Assembly (NCBI RefSeq): GCF_004135645.1
Contig: NZ_SDPW01000001.1
Coordinates: 1-64,000 of the forward strand
Direction: 5' to 3'
From: Senegalimassilia faecalis
GTDB taxonomy: Bacteria; Actinomycetota; Coriobacteriia; Coriobacteriales; Eggerthellaceae
Length of the DNA stretch: 64,000 nt
Below are positions 24,923 to 36,766 of this stretch, in pieces. How positions within the stretch are numbered: the first letter of the stretch is position 1; each line of letters starts with the position of its first letter. Below the pieces are notes generated by a model that had not been told where the DNA came from, ran no database searches, and saw only the letters and a list, made by a program, of their open reading frames with translations. A program made the position numbers and the translations under genes.

Positions 24923-26116
24923 ATGTCTCAGTTCGTCGACAAGAAGCTCTCGCTGTCCGAATGGCTGCCGCTTATCGGCATCACCATTTCCGCGTTCGTG
25001 TTCAACACCTCGGAATTCATGCCCGTGGGACTGCTGACGGATATCGGTGCCACGTTTTCAACCACGGAAGGCGAGACGGGGCTCATCATCTCGATGTACG
25101 CCTGGGCCGTTATGATGCTGTCGCTGCCGCTTATGATTTTGGGTTCGCGTTTGGCGTTTCGCCCGCTCATGCTGCTGGTGCTCGGCGTGTTCTGCGCTGG
25201 CCAGGTGCTTTCGGCGCTGGCGGTCAGCTATGGCATGCTCATGTGCGCGCGCCTGGTGGTGGCTTGCGCGCATTCCGTGTTCTGGGCTATTGCGGCGCCG
25301 GTTGCGGTGAAGGTGGTTGACGAGCGGCACGCGCCTATGGCCGTCAGCGCCGTGGTGACGGGGTCGGCGCTTGCCATGATCGTCGGTTTGCCGCTTGGCC
25401 GTGTTGTGGGGTTGGCGCTGGGCTGGCGACAGACGTTCGCGTGCGTGGGCATTGTTTCGGCGGCGGTGCTGGTGTACCTGGCATTCGTGTTCCCGAAGAT
25501 TCCGCCTGCGAAACCGTTCACGCTCAAGCAGCTGCCAGGTATTTTGCACAACAAGGTGCTGGTGGGCATCTTCGTGGTGACGGCGCTGTACGCGATGGGC
25601 TATTACACGGGGTACAGCTACATCGAGCCGTTTTTGCTGCAGGTGGGCGGCATGGACGAGGTGGTGGTCACCCTTGCCTTGGTGGCGTTCGGCATTGCGG
25701 GAATTGTTGGCAGCATGATTTGCTCGCGGTTTTACCGGGGGCACAGGCGGGCTTTCGCCGTTGCGGTTGTTGCGGGCGTTGCCCTGGCGCTGGTGCTTCT
25801 GCGCGTAAGCGCGGTGTCGGTGGCCCTGCTGTTCGCCGTATGCGCGCTCTGGGGCATCGCGGGATCAGGCTACAGCATTGTGTACCAGGCAGAGATCATC
25901 GAGTTTTCGTCCGAGGGTGAGCAGACGGTTGCCATGGCCATCTTCTCGGGCATTTTCAACCTTGGAATCGGCACGGGAAGCTTCATCGGCGGCGGGGTGT
26001 GCACGTACGCATCCATTGCCGATGTGGGCTTTGCAGGTGCCGCTATTGCGCTGATCGCTTTGCTGTACTGCGCGTTTGTGCTGGTCAAGCACATGAAGGC
26101 GCAAAGCGATTGCTAG
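24923..26116 (+). CDS. MFS transporter, drug/sugar efflux (AraJ/SotB-like)
   Basis: 397 aa with 12 predicted membrane segments. The N-terminal region (ISAFVFNTSEFMPVGLLTDI, around residues 17-36) is the characteristic first helix of the DHA1/SotB-AraJ efflux group, and the sequence WAVMMLSLPLMILGSRLAFR fits its motif A region. Such proteins export sugars or drugs using the proton gradient. Substrate unknown. It stands alone between gdhA (divergent) and the helicase gene. Confidence 0.85.
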   Translation: MSQFVDKKLSLSEWLPLIGITISAFVFNTSEFMPVGLLTDIGATFSTTEGETGLIISMYAWAVMMLSLPLMILGSRLAFRPLMLLVLGVFCAGQVLSALAVSYGMLMCARLVVACAHSVFWAIAAPVAVKVVDERHAPMAVSAVVTGSALAMIVGLPLGRVVGLALGWRQTFACVGIVSAAVLVYLAFVFPKIPPAKPFTLKQLPGILHNKVLVGIFVVTALYAMGYYTGYSYIEPFLLQVGGMDEVVVTLALVAFGIAGIVGSMICSRFYRGHRRAFAVAVVAGVALALVLLRVSAVSVALLFAVCALWGIAGSGYSIVYQAEIIEFSSEGEQTVAMAIFSGIFNLGIGTGSFIGGGVCTYASIADVGFAGAAIALIALLYCAFVLVKHMKAQSDC

Positions 26117-26186
26117 CTGGCTTGTTGTGCAGCGTCCTTTGCAGGGCGGTGTTTTCCCGCTTAGAGTAAACGAGCGAATTCTTACT

Positions 26187-26200
26187 AGAACAAACGTTCT
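26187..26200 (+). promoter_or_regulatory. LexA-type SOS box upstream of the helicase gene
   Basis: AGAACAAACGTTCT is a palindrome with the GAAC-N4-GTTC core of the Gram-positive/actinobacterial LexA operator. It lies immediately upstream of the -10 box and so would block the promoter. Confidence 0.75.
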
Positions 26201-26208
26201 ATTTCTGT

Positions 26209-26214
26209 TATACT
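26209..26214 (+). promoter_or_regulatory. -10 box of the helicase gene; start appears leaderless
   Basis: TATACT ends six bases before the ATG at 26221, so transcription should begin at or next to the start codon. No Shine-Dalgarno sequence is present. Confidence 0.55.
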
Positions 26215-26220
26215 GCCTGC

Positions 26221-28413
26221 ATGGAATCTTTGACGACATATCATGAGCTTGCAACTAGCGAGGCTGCGCCTCGGCTGAACGAGGCGCAACTTGAGGCGGT
26301 AACCGCTACGGAAGGTTACGTGCGGGTTATCGCGGGCGCCGGCACAGGCAAAACAAGGGCGCTTACCGAAAGGTTCGCCTATTTGGTGAATGACCTGGGC
26401 ATTTTTCCGGGAAACATTCTGTGCGTCACGTTCACGAACAAGGCCGCCAACGAGATGAGGCACCGTATCAGGTGCTTGACGGGCGACAACGATACCGGCT
26501 ATATCAACACGTTTCACGGGTTTTGCGTTTCGGTTCTGCAGGAAGACGCCCATGCGGTGCAGTACCCGAAAAGTTTCATGGTGCTCGATAACGTCGATAT
26601 CGACGCCATGTTGCAGATCGTGTACGAGGAACGCGGGTTGACGCTGCGCGACATGACGTTTTCTGCCGCGCGCGACATGATAGAGATGCTGAAGCTGAAG
26701 GAGCGGCCGGATTATTTCCTGGACATGCTGGCAATGCCGCTTGAAAACCTGCATCAGAAATATCTTTCGGCCACCGAAGCGCGCGACATCATCTTCTATG
26801 GGTACCTGTATCAAGAGAAGAAGTGCTTTGGGCTTGATTACAACGACCTCATCGTGTTCACGCTGTATATCTTCGATGTGCACGAGGATATCAAGCTGAA
26901 GTGGCAGCAGCGTCTGGAATACATCATGATCGATGAGTTTCAGGATATCGATGCGTTGCAGTATCGGCTCATGGACGTGCTGCAGGGCTACCATAAGAAC
27001 TTGTTCGTGGTGGGCGATCCCGACCAAACCATTTACACGTGGCGCGGCGCTGACGTGCGCTTTTTGCTTGATTTCGACAAGCATTATCCGGGAACCCATA
27101 CGGTGCTGATGCTGGAGAATTATCGCTCGGTGCCGCAGGTTTTGGCGGCATCGAACTCGCTGATCTCGAAAAACCGCATGCGCATCGCGAAGAATCTGGT
27201 TCCCATGCGCGAGGCATATGGCCCTACGGTGTGGCACCATGCGACGTCAAGCGAGCAGGAGGCCGCTTGGATCGCGCAAGGTGTTGAAGCGTTGCACGCA
27301 GAGGGCGTTGCGTATCGGGATATGGCCGTTTTGTATCGAGCGCACTATGCCTCGCGTTCGGTGGAGGAAGCGTTTCTGAAGGCTCACATTCCCCATACGG
27401 TCTTTAGCGGTGTGCCGTTTTTCGGCCGCCGGGAAATCAAGGACGCGCTTTGCTATTTACGGTTGATCGCTTTGCAAGATGACCTGGCATTCCAGCGCGT
27501 TGCGAATGTTCCCAAGCGCAATCTGGGTATGCGGCGCATGGTGTATCTTCGCCAGTATGCCGACGAGCATGCGTGCACGCTGTATCAAGCGCTCGAGCAG
27601 ACGCTTGACGACGACATCTTCAAGCGCACGAAGGCAAAACAGCTTGTTGCGCTCGTGCGAGACTTTCGCGCCTCAAGCGAGGGGAGGCCCGTTTCCGAAG
27701 TGCTGTCTTCGGTGCTTAACGTCAGCGGCTACGAGCAGATGCTGCGCACGGAAGGCAGCCAAGAGCGCTTGGACAACCTTGCGGAGCTGAAGCAGTCGGT
27801 GCACGAATTCGAAACGTCGTGTGGGGAAGAGGTGACGCTTGAGCATTACCTAAAACATGTGGCGTTGCTTACAAACGCCGATGCCGCCGATGGGTCGAAG
27901 GACAGCGTGAAGCTCATGACCATCCATGCCGCAAAGGGCTTGGAGTTTCGGCAGGTTTTTCTGTGCTCGCTTTCCGAAGGCGTTTTGCCTTCGCGGAAAA
28001 CCCGCACTGCCGAAGCCATGGAAGAGGAAAGGCGGCTGGCGTTCGTGGCCTTTACCCGTGCGCAAGATGGTCTGTACCTTTCTGAAGCGGAGGGTTTCAA
28101 TCACCAAGGGGCGGCGCGCTATCCTTCTCGCTTCCTGCTTGATATCGATCCTGCCGCCTTGGAGTTTTCCGATAAGCCCGCAGACGATAAGCTCGACGAG
28201 GCGCGCAACGCGTATGCTCTTACGGACAGATGGATTGCGGACATGGCGCAGCAAGCGTCGCATCCCGTGGGTTCGCGTGTAAGGCACAAAGCGTTCGGCG
28301 AAGGTAAGGTTTTGGGCATCGACGAGCAAAAACGGGCATACGTGATTGCATTTGACGGCCTTGAAACGCCGCGGAGCATTTCGTTTCGCGTGAAGTTGGA
28401 AACGGTGGGGTAG
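26221..28413 (+). CDS. UvrD/PcrA-type superfamily 1 DNA helicase
   Basis: 730 aa. A 3'-5' SF1A helicase involved in repair or recombination. Motifs: Q-motif LNEAQLEAV, Walker A AGAGTGKT (residues ~39-46), FTNKAANEM (Ia), IDEFQDID (II, Walker B), VGDPDQTIYTWRGAD (III), KLMTIHAAKGLEF (V) and FVAFTRAQD (VI). The C-terminus has a RVRHKAFGEGKVLGID segment, as in PcrA/UvrD tails that contact RNA polymerase. The SOS box and lack of a leader suggest damage-induced expression. It begins a tight group with uvrC 6 nt downstream. It is close to PcrA, but other paralogs in the genome could fill that role, so no symbol is given. Confidence 0.9.
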   Translation: MESLTTYHELATSEAAPRLNEAQLEAVTATEGYVRVIAGAGTGKTRALTERFAYLVNDLGIFPGNILCVTFTNKAANEMRHRIRCLTGDNDTGYINTFHGFCVSVLQEDAHAVQYPKSFMVLDNVDIDAMLQIVYEERGLTLRDMTFSAARDMIEMLKLKERPDYFLDMLAMPLENLHQKYLSATEARDIIFYGYLYQEKKCFGLDYNDLIVFTLYIFDVHEDIKLKWQQRLEYIMIDEFQDIDALQYRLMDVLQGYHKNLFVVGDPDQTIYTWRGADVRFLLDFDKHYPGTHTVLMLENYRSVPQVLAASNSLISKNRMRIAKNLVPMREAYGPTVWHHATSSEQEAAWIAQGVEALHAEGVAYRDMAVLYRAHYASRSVEEAFLKAHIPHTVFSGVPFFGRREIKDALCYLRLIALQDDLAFQRVANVPKRNLGMRRMVYLRQYADEHACTLYQALEQTLDDDIFKRTKAKQLVALVRDFRASSEGRPVSEVLSSVLNVSGYEQMLRTEGSQERLDNLAELKQSVHEFETSCGEEVTLEHYLKHVALLTNADAADGSKDSVKLMTIHAAKGLEFRQVFLCSLSEGVLPSRKTRTAEAMEEERRLAFVAFTRAQDGLYLSEAEGFNHQGAARYPSRFLLDIDPAALEFSDKPADDKLDEARNAYALTDRWIADMAQQASHPVGSRVRHKAFGEGKVLGIDEQKRAYVIAFDGLETPRSISFRVKLETVG

Positions 28414-28419
28414 CACTAC

Positions 28420-30510
28420 GTGAGCAAGCCAGAGGATTTTCAACAGTACAACCAGGCAAAGGGGTTTACGCCCGGCGGCGCCGGCGAGGACCCCGAATGC
28501 CCGATTGATCTTGCACCTGGGCGGCAACCGGGGCAAGGCTGCGCTGAAGCGGCGGGTGACGATGAACCGTTCGAGCAGAAGCTTGCTCGCATCAAACGGG
28601 AACTCGATGCCGTACCTGCCCTGCCGGGCGTGTACCTGTGGAAGGACAAGACGGGCCAGGTCATTTACGTTGGAAAAGCGAAGCAGCTTCGCGCGCGTAT
28701 GCGCCAATACGTGAACTTCCAAGATGATCGCGCGAAGATTCCGCTGCTTGTCGATCAAATCAGCTCGTTCGAGTACATCGTGGTGGGCAACGAGCACGAA
28801 TCGCTGGTGCTAGAGAAGAACCTCATCAACCAGTACGCCCCCTGGTTCAACGCAGACTTCAAGGACGACAAATCGTATCCGTTCATCGCGCTGACGAAAG
28901 GCGACGTGTTTCCCGCAATCAAGTACACGCGCGAAAAACATCGTGCTGATACGCGATATTTCGGGCCATATACCGATAGCCGCGCCGCTCGATACATGGT
29001 CGACATCGCGCGCCGCGTCGTGCCGATTTGCGCTTCCAGCTGCGCCGACTGGCGTTCGCTGAAACGGAAGCTGGAAAAAGACCCGCTTGCCTGCATGACA
29101 ACCGATGTCCGCCCATGCTTCGATGCGCATGTGGGGTTGGGGCCCGGCGCGTGCTGTGGTCGCGTTACCCCTGAGCAGTACGCCGCCAACGTGAAGCGTG
29201 TCGAGCGATTTTTGTCGGGCCAGCATCGTGAGTTCGTCGAAGAGCTGGCTGAAGAGATGCAGCAGGCCGCCGCGGAACTCGATTTCGAGCGCGCTGGCCG
29301 CATCAAGGCGCGCATCGACACCATCAACGGCTTGTGCGACAAGCAGCACGCCGTCAGCTCGCGCAACTTGAATGCCGACGTCATCGGCTTCTATCGCGAA
29401 GAGACCATCGCTGGCGTGCACGTGCTTATGGTGCGCGAAGGTCGCATCATCAACAGCAACGAGTTCGTGCTCAACAGGGGCCTTGACGTACCCGACGAAG
29501 ACTTGCTGCACATGTTCTTGCTGCGCTACTACGACACCACCACCTCCATTCCTCATGAGGTGATCGTCCGCCGTCTGCCCGAGGACGTCGATGCTATGTG
29601 CGACTGGCTTACCGAAAAGCTTGCCAGCTCCCACGGTGCGAAGGTGCGGTTCGCTTCGCCCGAACGCGGCGAAAAGGCAGACCTGGTGACCATGGCCGAG
29701 CAAAACGCGAAGCACACCCTCATGCGCTATAAGGTTCGCACGAATTATGAGGATAAGCGCATCAACGATGCGCTGCTGCAGCTGGAAAGCGCCTTGGCGC
29801 TCGATGCGCCGCCTTTGCGCATCGAATGCTTCGACATCTCCACGAACCATGGAACGTATACCGTGGCTTCCATGGTGGTGTTCACGAACGGGCGGCCTGA
29901 CAAAAGCCAATACCGCAGGTTCAAGATCAAGGCGCAGCTTGACGAGGCCAATGACTTCCTGTCCATGCAGGAGGTGATGAGCCGCCGGTACTGCGCCGAG
30001 CGCATGGCTGATGAGCGATTCGGCAAAAAGCCCGACCTTATCATCCTTGATGGTGGTTTGCCCCAGCTCAATGCCGTTATCGAGCAGTTTGACCGCATGG
30101 GCGTTACCGACATCGCGCTGTGCGGCTTGGCGAAGCGCGACGAAGAGCTGTTCGTGCCGTGGCAGGACACCGGCCCAGTTGTGCTGCCAAGCGGAAGCGC
30201 AAGCTTGTACCTTGTCAAGCAGGTGCGCGATGAGGCGCACCGGTTTGCCATTACGTTCCATCGCGAGCTTCGCGGCAAGGGCATGACGGCAAGCATCCTC
30301 GACGAGGTTGCAGGGTTGGGCCCGGTCAGGAAAAAAGCGCTGCTCAAGCACTTCAAAAGTTTTAAGAACCTCAAGGCCGCAAGCCTGCAGAGCATCTTAG
30401 ATGCCAAGGTGGTGCCGGTTGAAGTGGCCAACGAGCTGTATGCAGTGCTTCGGCAGTATAATAGCGAAGCGAAAAGCGAAGTTGTTGTCGGCGGGGAAGG
30501 AGAAGCATGA
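28420..30510 (+). CDS. uvrC: Excinuclease ABC subunit C
   Basis: 696 aa. UvrC makes both incisions in nucleotide excision repair. GIY-YIG domain: LPGVYLWKDKTGQVIYVGKA (residues ~65-84); UVR motif AELDFERAGRIKARIDTI; UvrC homology endonuclease region (RIECFDISTNHGTYTVASMV, then KPDLIILDGGLPQLNA), and a C-terminal helix-hairpin-helix pair (LDEVAGLGPVRKKALLKHF). The N-terminus carries about 45 extra, low-complexity residues before the GIY-YIG domain; a start inside that stretch is possible. The start GTG 28420 lies 6 nt after the helicase stop, so SOS control may extend to it. Confidence 0.95.
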   Translation: MSKPEDFQQYNQAKGFTPGGAGEDPECPIDLAPGRQPGQGCAEAAGDDEPFEQKLARIKRELDAVPALPGVYLWKDKTGQVIYVGKAKQLRARMRQYVNFQDDRAKIPLLVDQISSFEYIVVGNEHESLVLEKNLINQYAPWFNADFKDDKSYPFIALTKGDVFPAIKYTREKHRADTRYFGPYTDSRAARYMVDIARRVVPICASSCADWRSLKRKLEKDPLACMTTDVRPCFDAHVGLGPGACCGRVTPEQYAANVKRVERFLSGQHREFVEELAEEMQQAAAELDFERAGRIKARIDTINGLCDKQHAVSSRNLNADVIGFYREETIAGVHVLMVREGRIINSNEFVLNRGLDVPDEDLLHMFLLRYYDTTTSIPHEVIVRRLPEDVDAMCDWLTEKLASSHGAKVRFASPERGEKADLVTMAEQNAKHTLMRYKVRTNYEDKRINDALLQLESALALDAPPLRIECFDISTNHGTYTVASMVVFTNGRPDKSQYRRFKIKAQLDEANDFLSMQEVMSRRYCAERMADERFGKKPDLIILDGGLPQLNAVIEQFDRMGVTDIALCGLAKRDEELFVPWQDTGPVVLPSGSASLYLVKQVRDEAHRFAITFHRELRGKGMTASILDEVAGLGPVRKKALLKHFKSFKNLKAASLQSILDAKVVPVEVANELYAVLRQYNSEAKSEVVVGGEGEA

Positions 30511-31460
30511 TGGACGACCAGGCGAAAACGGACGACATGATGAAGAACATGCCCGAGCTGGTCATCGTCAGCGGCATGAGCGGTGCCGGTCGAACCGAGG
30601 CCATGCACGCGTTTGAGGATTTGGGCTATTTCTGCGTTGATAACCTGCCCAGCGCGCTTATCGGGAACCTGCTTGACTTGACGGGCATGCCCGGTCAGCC
30701 TGACAACCATCGGCGCATCGCCGTGGTCTGCGATGCGCGCAGCGGCGGCTTCTTCAAAAGCCTGATGGAAGAGCTGGGCAAGCTTAAAGCCGAGGGCATC
30801 GATTATCGCGTGCTGTTCCTTGACGCCGATGACGAAAAGCTTATCGCCCGCTATAAATCAAGCCGCCGCCGTCATCCGCTGTGTACCGATGGAAGCTCCA
30901 TTGCGCAGGGCATCGCTCGCGAACGCGAGATGCTCTACGGCTTGCGCAAGGGCGCGCATCACGTTATCAACACCACCGATATGCTGCCGCAGCAGTTGCG
31001 CAGCACCATACGCGCCCTGTTCGCGCCGGGCGAAGAACGGCAGGGGCTGCAGGTTACCGTGTACTCCTTCGGTTTCAAGCACGGCGCGCCCGTTGATGCC
31101 GACCTGGTCATGGACGTGCGTTTCTTGCCGAACCCTTACTACGATCCCGAGCTGCGTCCGCTCACCGGTCTTGACAAGCCGGTGCGTGACTTCGTGCTGT
31201 ACCGTCCCGAGACGGAGGAGTTCCAGAAATGTTGGCGCGCGCTGCTTGATTGCGTCATGCCCGGCTACGTGGCGGAAGGCAAGCAGCAGCTTGCCATAGC
31301 CGTAGGGTGCACGGGTGGACAACACCGCAGCGTGGCCCTAGCCGAGTCGACGGGCGATTATCTCAAGCAGAAGGGGTATCGCGTAAGCGTGGCGCATCGC
31401 GATTTGAAGCTGGCCGAAGGTGCCGACGGCTCCATCGTCAGCGCCCAGGGGGCGCGCTAA
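30507..31460 (+). CDS. rapZ: RNase adapter / nucleotide-binding protein RapZ (YvcJ)
   Basis: 317 aa. A P-loop nucleotide-binding protein of the RapZ/YvcJ family, involved in small-RNA or cell-envelope sugar signalling in other bacteria. The N-terminal Walker A is SGMSGAGRTEA, with Arg in place of the usual Lys, as also seen in actinobacterial members. FEDLGYFCVDNLP follows. The C-terminal domain has FGFKHGAPVDADLVMDVRFLPNPYY, TGLDKPVRDF and GCTGGQHRSVALAE. Start ATG 30507 overlaps the uvrC TGA (ATGA). Member of the conserved uvrC-rapZ-yvcK-whiA order. Confidence 0.92.
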   Translation: MMDDQAKTDDMMKNMPELVIVSGMSGAGRTEAMHAFEDLGYFCVDNLPSALIGNLLDLTGMPGQPDNHRRIAVVCDARSGGFFKSLMEELGKLKAEGIDYRVLFLDADDEKLIARYKSSRRRHPLCTDGSSIAQGIAREREMLYGLRKGAHHVINTTDMLPQQLRSTIRALFAPGEERQGLQVTVYSFGFKHGAPVDADLVMDVRFLPNPYYDPELRPLTGLDKPVRDFVLYRPETEEFQKCWRALLDCVMPGYVAEGKQQLAIAVGCTGGQHRSVALAESTGDYLKQKGYRVSVAHRDLKLAEGADGSIVSAQGAR

Positions 31461-31469
31461 GGGGCCGAT

Positions 31470-32612
31470 ATGCAAGTAACGAACACACACCTGAATGATG
31501 GGGCGTTTCCGCACGACCCTTCTATGACCGAAGCGTTTGCCCCGCTGTACGCTGCAGATCCTGTTGTTCCCCAAACGGCGCACTTGCGTGCCGTTGTCAT
31601 CGGCGGCGGCACGGGTGCGCCTGTTTCCATTCGTACGTTGCTGTCCATGGGCGTGGAAACGTCTGCCGTTGTGGCCATGGCCGATGATGGCGGATCGACG
31701 GGCATCCTGCGTGAGGAAGCGAACGTGACGCCTCCCGGCGACATCCGCAAATGCATCTGCGCCATGGCCGCCGATCCGGAAGATCCGCTTACGAAGGCGT
31801 TCAAGTATCGTTTTCCGTTTGCGGACAACCATACGCTTGGCAACCTCATGCTGTCTGCGTTAGAGGAGGCCACGGGCGCATTTCCCGAGGCGGTAAGCAT
31901 CTGCGAGAAGCTGCTGCATGCGCGCGGGCACGTGTACCCTTCCACGCTCGACCGCGTGTCGCTGGTGGCGCGCACGCGCGATGGCCGCTATATCGAAGGG
32001 CAGGCGGTGGCGTGTCATTCGCGCACGGCCCTTGCTCACGTGCAGCTGCGCAGCGCTGGCAACATCGTGGCGTATCCGCCTGCGCTTGAGGCAATCCGCA
32101 ACGCGGACCTTATCGTGTTAGGGCCGGGAAGCCTGTTCACGTCCATCATCCCGAATCTGCTTGTCCCCGGCGTTATCGATGCTATTCGTCAGTCGCGCGG
32201 GGCCACGCTGTTCGTGTGCTCGCTTGCCGATATGCAGGGCGAGACGTGGGGGCTGACTGCGCGCGAGCATGTTGAGGCGCTTATGGAGCACGGCATGCGC
32301 GGCCTTCTAGACTACGTGCTTGTTCACAGCGCCGTGCCCATCAAGCCGGATTCCTCGGAAACGGGCGTGTTCCGCGCGGTGACGGGCGCCAACATCGGTG
32401 CAAGCCGCTTCGTTGTCGACGACGAAGCCGAGCAACGCCGCGTGCGCCCCGTGCGTATAGACTATGCCGACCTGCGGCTTATCCAAAGCAAGGGGCCGGT
32501 CGTGATCGCTCGCAACCTTGTAGACCCCGAGCATCCCACGTGGCACGATCCGTTTGCGTTGCGCGAGGCATTCACGGGGGTGTTGCGTCTATGTCATTCA
32601 CGGCGGAGGTAA
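31470..32612 (+). CDS. yvcK: YvcK/CofD-like family protein (gluconeogenesis factor)
   Basis: 380 aa. YvcK-type proteins bind UDP-sugars and affect cell-wall metabolism during gluconeogenic growth. Signatures: [16 protein letters not shown] (residues ~47-62), [29 protein letters not shown] and [13 protein letters not shown]. The first ~40 residues are an extension not typical of the family. Its stop overlaps the whiA start region by 22 nt. Confidence 0.92.
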   Translation: MQVTNTHLNDGAFPHDPSMTEAFAPLYAADPVVPQTAHLRAVVIGGGTGAPVSIRTLLSMGVETSAVVAMADDGGSTGILREEANVTPPGDIRKCICAMAADPEDPLTKAFKYRFPFADNHTLGNLMLSALEEATGAFPEAVSICEKLLHARGHVYPSTLDRVSLVARTRDGRYIEGQAVACHSRTALAHVQLRSAGNIVAYPPALEAIRNADLIVLGPGSLFTSIIPNLLVPGVIDAIRQSRGATLFVCSLADMQGETWGLTAREHVEALMEHGMRGLLDYVLVHSAVPIKPDSSETGVFRAVTGANIGASRFVVDDEAEQRRVRPVRIDYADLRLIQSKGPVVIARNLVDPEHPTWHDPFALREAFTGVLRLCHSRRR

Positions 32613-33520
32613 AAGACGAGCTGGCGCGCGTTCCCGCGGTTTGCAGCCATTGCGACAAGGCGGTGCTTGCGGCGCTGGTGCGCATCGAAGGCACGCTGTT
32701 CGTGTCGGGGAAAAACCGCTATCGCGTGGAAATCGCCACGGATGCGCCGTCGGTTGCTCGTCAGGTCATCAAGCTGCTGCACGAACTGTACCAGCTGAAA
32801 ACGAACTTGACGGTTCGCCGCAGCGTGCTGCATAAAACGCCGAACTACCTTATCGAGGCGCCTGCGCAGCCCAATCTTGCGCCGGCGTTGCTTGACATGG
32901 GCGTGCTCTCTCCTGAAGGCGGCCTGGTGCTCGGCATATCCGACCAGCTTGTTGCGAAGGATTGCTGCGCGGCGGCGTATTTGCGCGGCGCGTTTCTGGG
33001 CAGCGGTTTCGTGTCGGACCCGCGCGGCGATTTCCACTTCGAGACCATCGTGGAATCCGAAGAGCTTGCCGAAGGGCTTGTCGGCCTGATGGCGCGCAAG
33101 AACATCAAGGCGCGCATCATGCAGCGGCGCAACTCGTATATGGTGTACCTGAAAAGCGGTAGCGCCATCCTGGAGTTTTTGGCGCTTGTCGGCGCGCACC
33201 AAAGCGCGCTTGCCATGGAGAACGCGCGCGTCATCAAAAGCGTGCGCAACGACGTGAACCGGCAGACAAATGCCGAAATAGCCAACCAGGCGAAAACGTC
33301 GCGAGCGTCTATCGACCAGATTCGCGCTATTCGCATGGTGCTTGAGGCTCACGGCATGGAGAACCTGCCGCCCGCGCTGCAGGACTTCATCAAGCTGCGC
33401 GTTCGCTATCCCGATGCCACGCTCAAAGAGCTTGGCGAGCTCGCGAACCCGCCTTTGTCGAAGTCGGCCGTCTACCACCGCGTTCGGCGCATCGAGCAGA
33501 TGGCCAAAGAGCTTGGATAG
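32591..33520 (+). CDS. whiA: DNA-binding protein WhiA
   Basis: 309 aa. WhiA has an N-terminal degenerate LAGLIDADG homing-endonuclease fold (AAYLRGAFLGSGFVSDP, about residues 128-145) and a C-terminal helix-turn-helix (ATLKELGELANPPLSKSAVYHRVRRI). In Streptomyces it governs sporulation genes; in other Gram-positives it affects division and metabolism. The start ATG 32591 ([11 protein letters not shown]) matches the family and overlaps yvcK. It closes the uvrC-rapZ-yvcK-whiA group. Confidence 0.95.
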   Translation: MSFTAEVKDELARVPAVCSHCDKAVLAALVRIEGTLFVSGKNRYRVEIATDAPSVARQVIKLLHELYQLKTNLTVRRSVLHKTPNYLIEAPAQPNLAPALLDMGVLSPEGGLVLGISDQLVAKDCCAAAYLRGAFLGSGFVSDPRGDFHFETIVESEELAEGLVGLMARKNIKARIMQRRNSYMVYLKSGSAILEFLALVGAHQSALAMENARVIKSVRNDVNRQTNAEIANQAKTSRASIDQIRAIRMVLEAHGMENLPPALQDFIKLRVRYPDATLKELGELANPPLSKSAVYHRVRRIEQMAKELG

Positions 33521-33584
33521 GCGCGTTTGCCGCCGCGCATCGCGCCGCTTGCCCTACCGTCCACCTAATAACCGGCGCGTGAAT

Positions 33585-34656
<1,072 letters not shown>

Positions 34657-34671
34657 CATCAAGCCTGAACG

Positions 34672-34696
34672 GGGCGGCTTCGTGCCGCCCTTTTTC
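34672..34696 (+). terminator. Intrinsic terminator between gap and pgk
   Basis: GGGCGGC, TTCGT loop, GCCGCCC and then TTTTT. It should give partial or full termination after gap, so gap may be made in excess of pgk. Confidence 0.75.
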
Positions 34697-34713
34697 GTTG
34701 AAAGGAGCCTGAA

Positions 34714-35901
<1,188 letters not shown>

Positions 35902-35905
35902 CAGG

Positions 35906-35930
35906 GAAGGGGGCCGCGCGTCCCCTTCTT
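35906..35930 (+). terminator. Weak hairpin between pgk and tpiA
   Basis: GAAGGGG and CCCCTTC form a 7-bp stem followed by TTGC; the U-tract is poor, so this may only attenuate. Confidence 0.35.
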
Positions 35931-35995
35931 GCATTATGGTGAACCCCGGGCGGCTGGCTATGTTGTGCCGCCGGTATCGTGAAAGGAGCAGTTCC

Positions 35996-36766
35996 ATGGC
36001 TCGCAAACCGCTCATGGCGGGAAACTGGAAGATGAACAACACGTACGGCGAGGCCGTCGTGCTTGCGCAGGAGATCTCGAACAACTACAACAAGTCGTGG
36101 ACAGGCAAAGTCGACGTGCTCGTATGCCCCCCGTATATCGACTTGAAGCCGGCTAAAACGGTATTCGAATTCGATCGCACGCCGGTGGAAATCGGTGCAC
36201 AGAACGTGTACTGGGAGCCGAAGGGCGCGTTTACCGGTGAAATCTCCATCCCTATGCTCAAGGAAGTCGGCTGCACGTGCTCCATCGTGGGCCATTCGGA
36301 GCGCCGCGGGTACTTTGGCGAGACGAACGAAGAAGTCAACCGCAAGGTTCGCGCGCTGGTGGATGCGGGCATGTACGCCATCGTGTGCGTGGGCGAGTCG
36401 CTGGCGGTCCGCGACGCTGGCACCACCGAAGAGTTCGTATGTGCTCAGGTTCGTGCCGCATTCGCCGGCATCGACGCGCAGGAGGCGCAGCGCTGCGTCG
36501 TGGCATACGAGCCCATCTGGGCTATCGGCACTGGTCGTACCGCCACCCCCGAGCAGGCTCAAGCGGTGTGCCACGCCATTCGTCAGACGCTTGCCGAGCT
36601 GTTCGGGGCGCAGGTAGCCGACGAGATGCGCGTGCTGTACGGCGGCTCCATGAACGTCGGCAACGTTGAGATGCTTGTGGCGCAGCCCGATATCGACGGC
36701 GGCCTTATCGGCGGTGCAAGTTTGAAGGCCGACCAGTTCATCCAGCTTGTGAAAGCGTGCCTGTAA
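35996..36766 (+). CDS. tpiA: Triosephosphate isomerase
   Basis: 256 aa. Interconverts dihydroxyacetone phosphate and glyceraldehyde 3-phosphate. AGNWKMNNTYGEA (catalytic Lys), IVGHSERRGYFGE (catalytic His), AYEPIWAIGTG (catalytic Glu) and YGGSMNVGN are all visible. Start ATG 35996 behind GAAAGGAGC. Its TAA shares a base with the gpmI ATG (TAATG). Confidence 0.97.
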   Translation: MARKPLMAGNWKMNNTYGEAVVLAQEISNNYNKSWTGKVDVLVCPPYIDLKPAKTVFEFDRTPVEIGAQNVYWEPKGAFTGEISIPMLKEVGCTCSIVGHSERRGYFGETNEEVNRKVRALVDAGMYAIVCVGESLAVRDAGTTEEFVCAQVRAAFAGIDAQEAQRCVVAYEPIWAIGTGRTATPEQAQAVCHAIRQTLAELFGAQVADEMRVLYGGSMNVGNVEMLVAQPDIDGGLIGGASLKADQFIQLVKACL

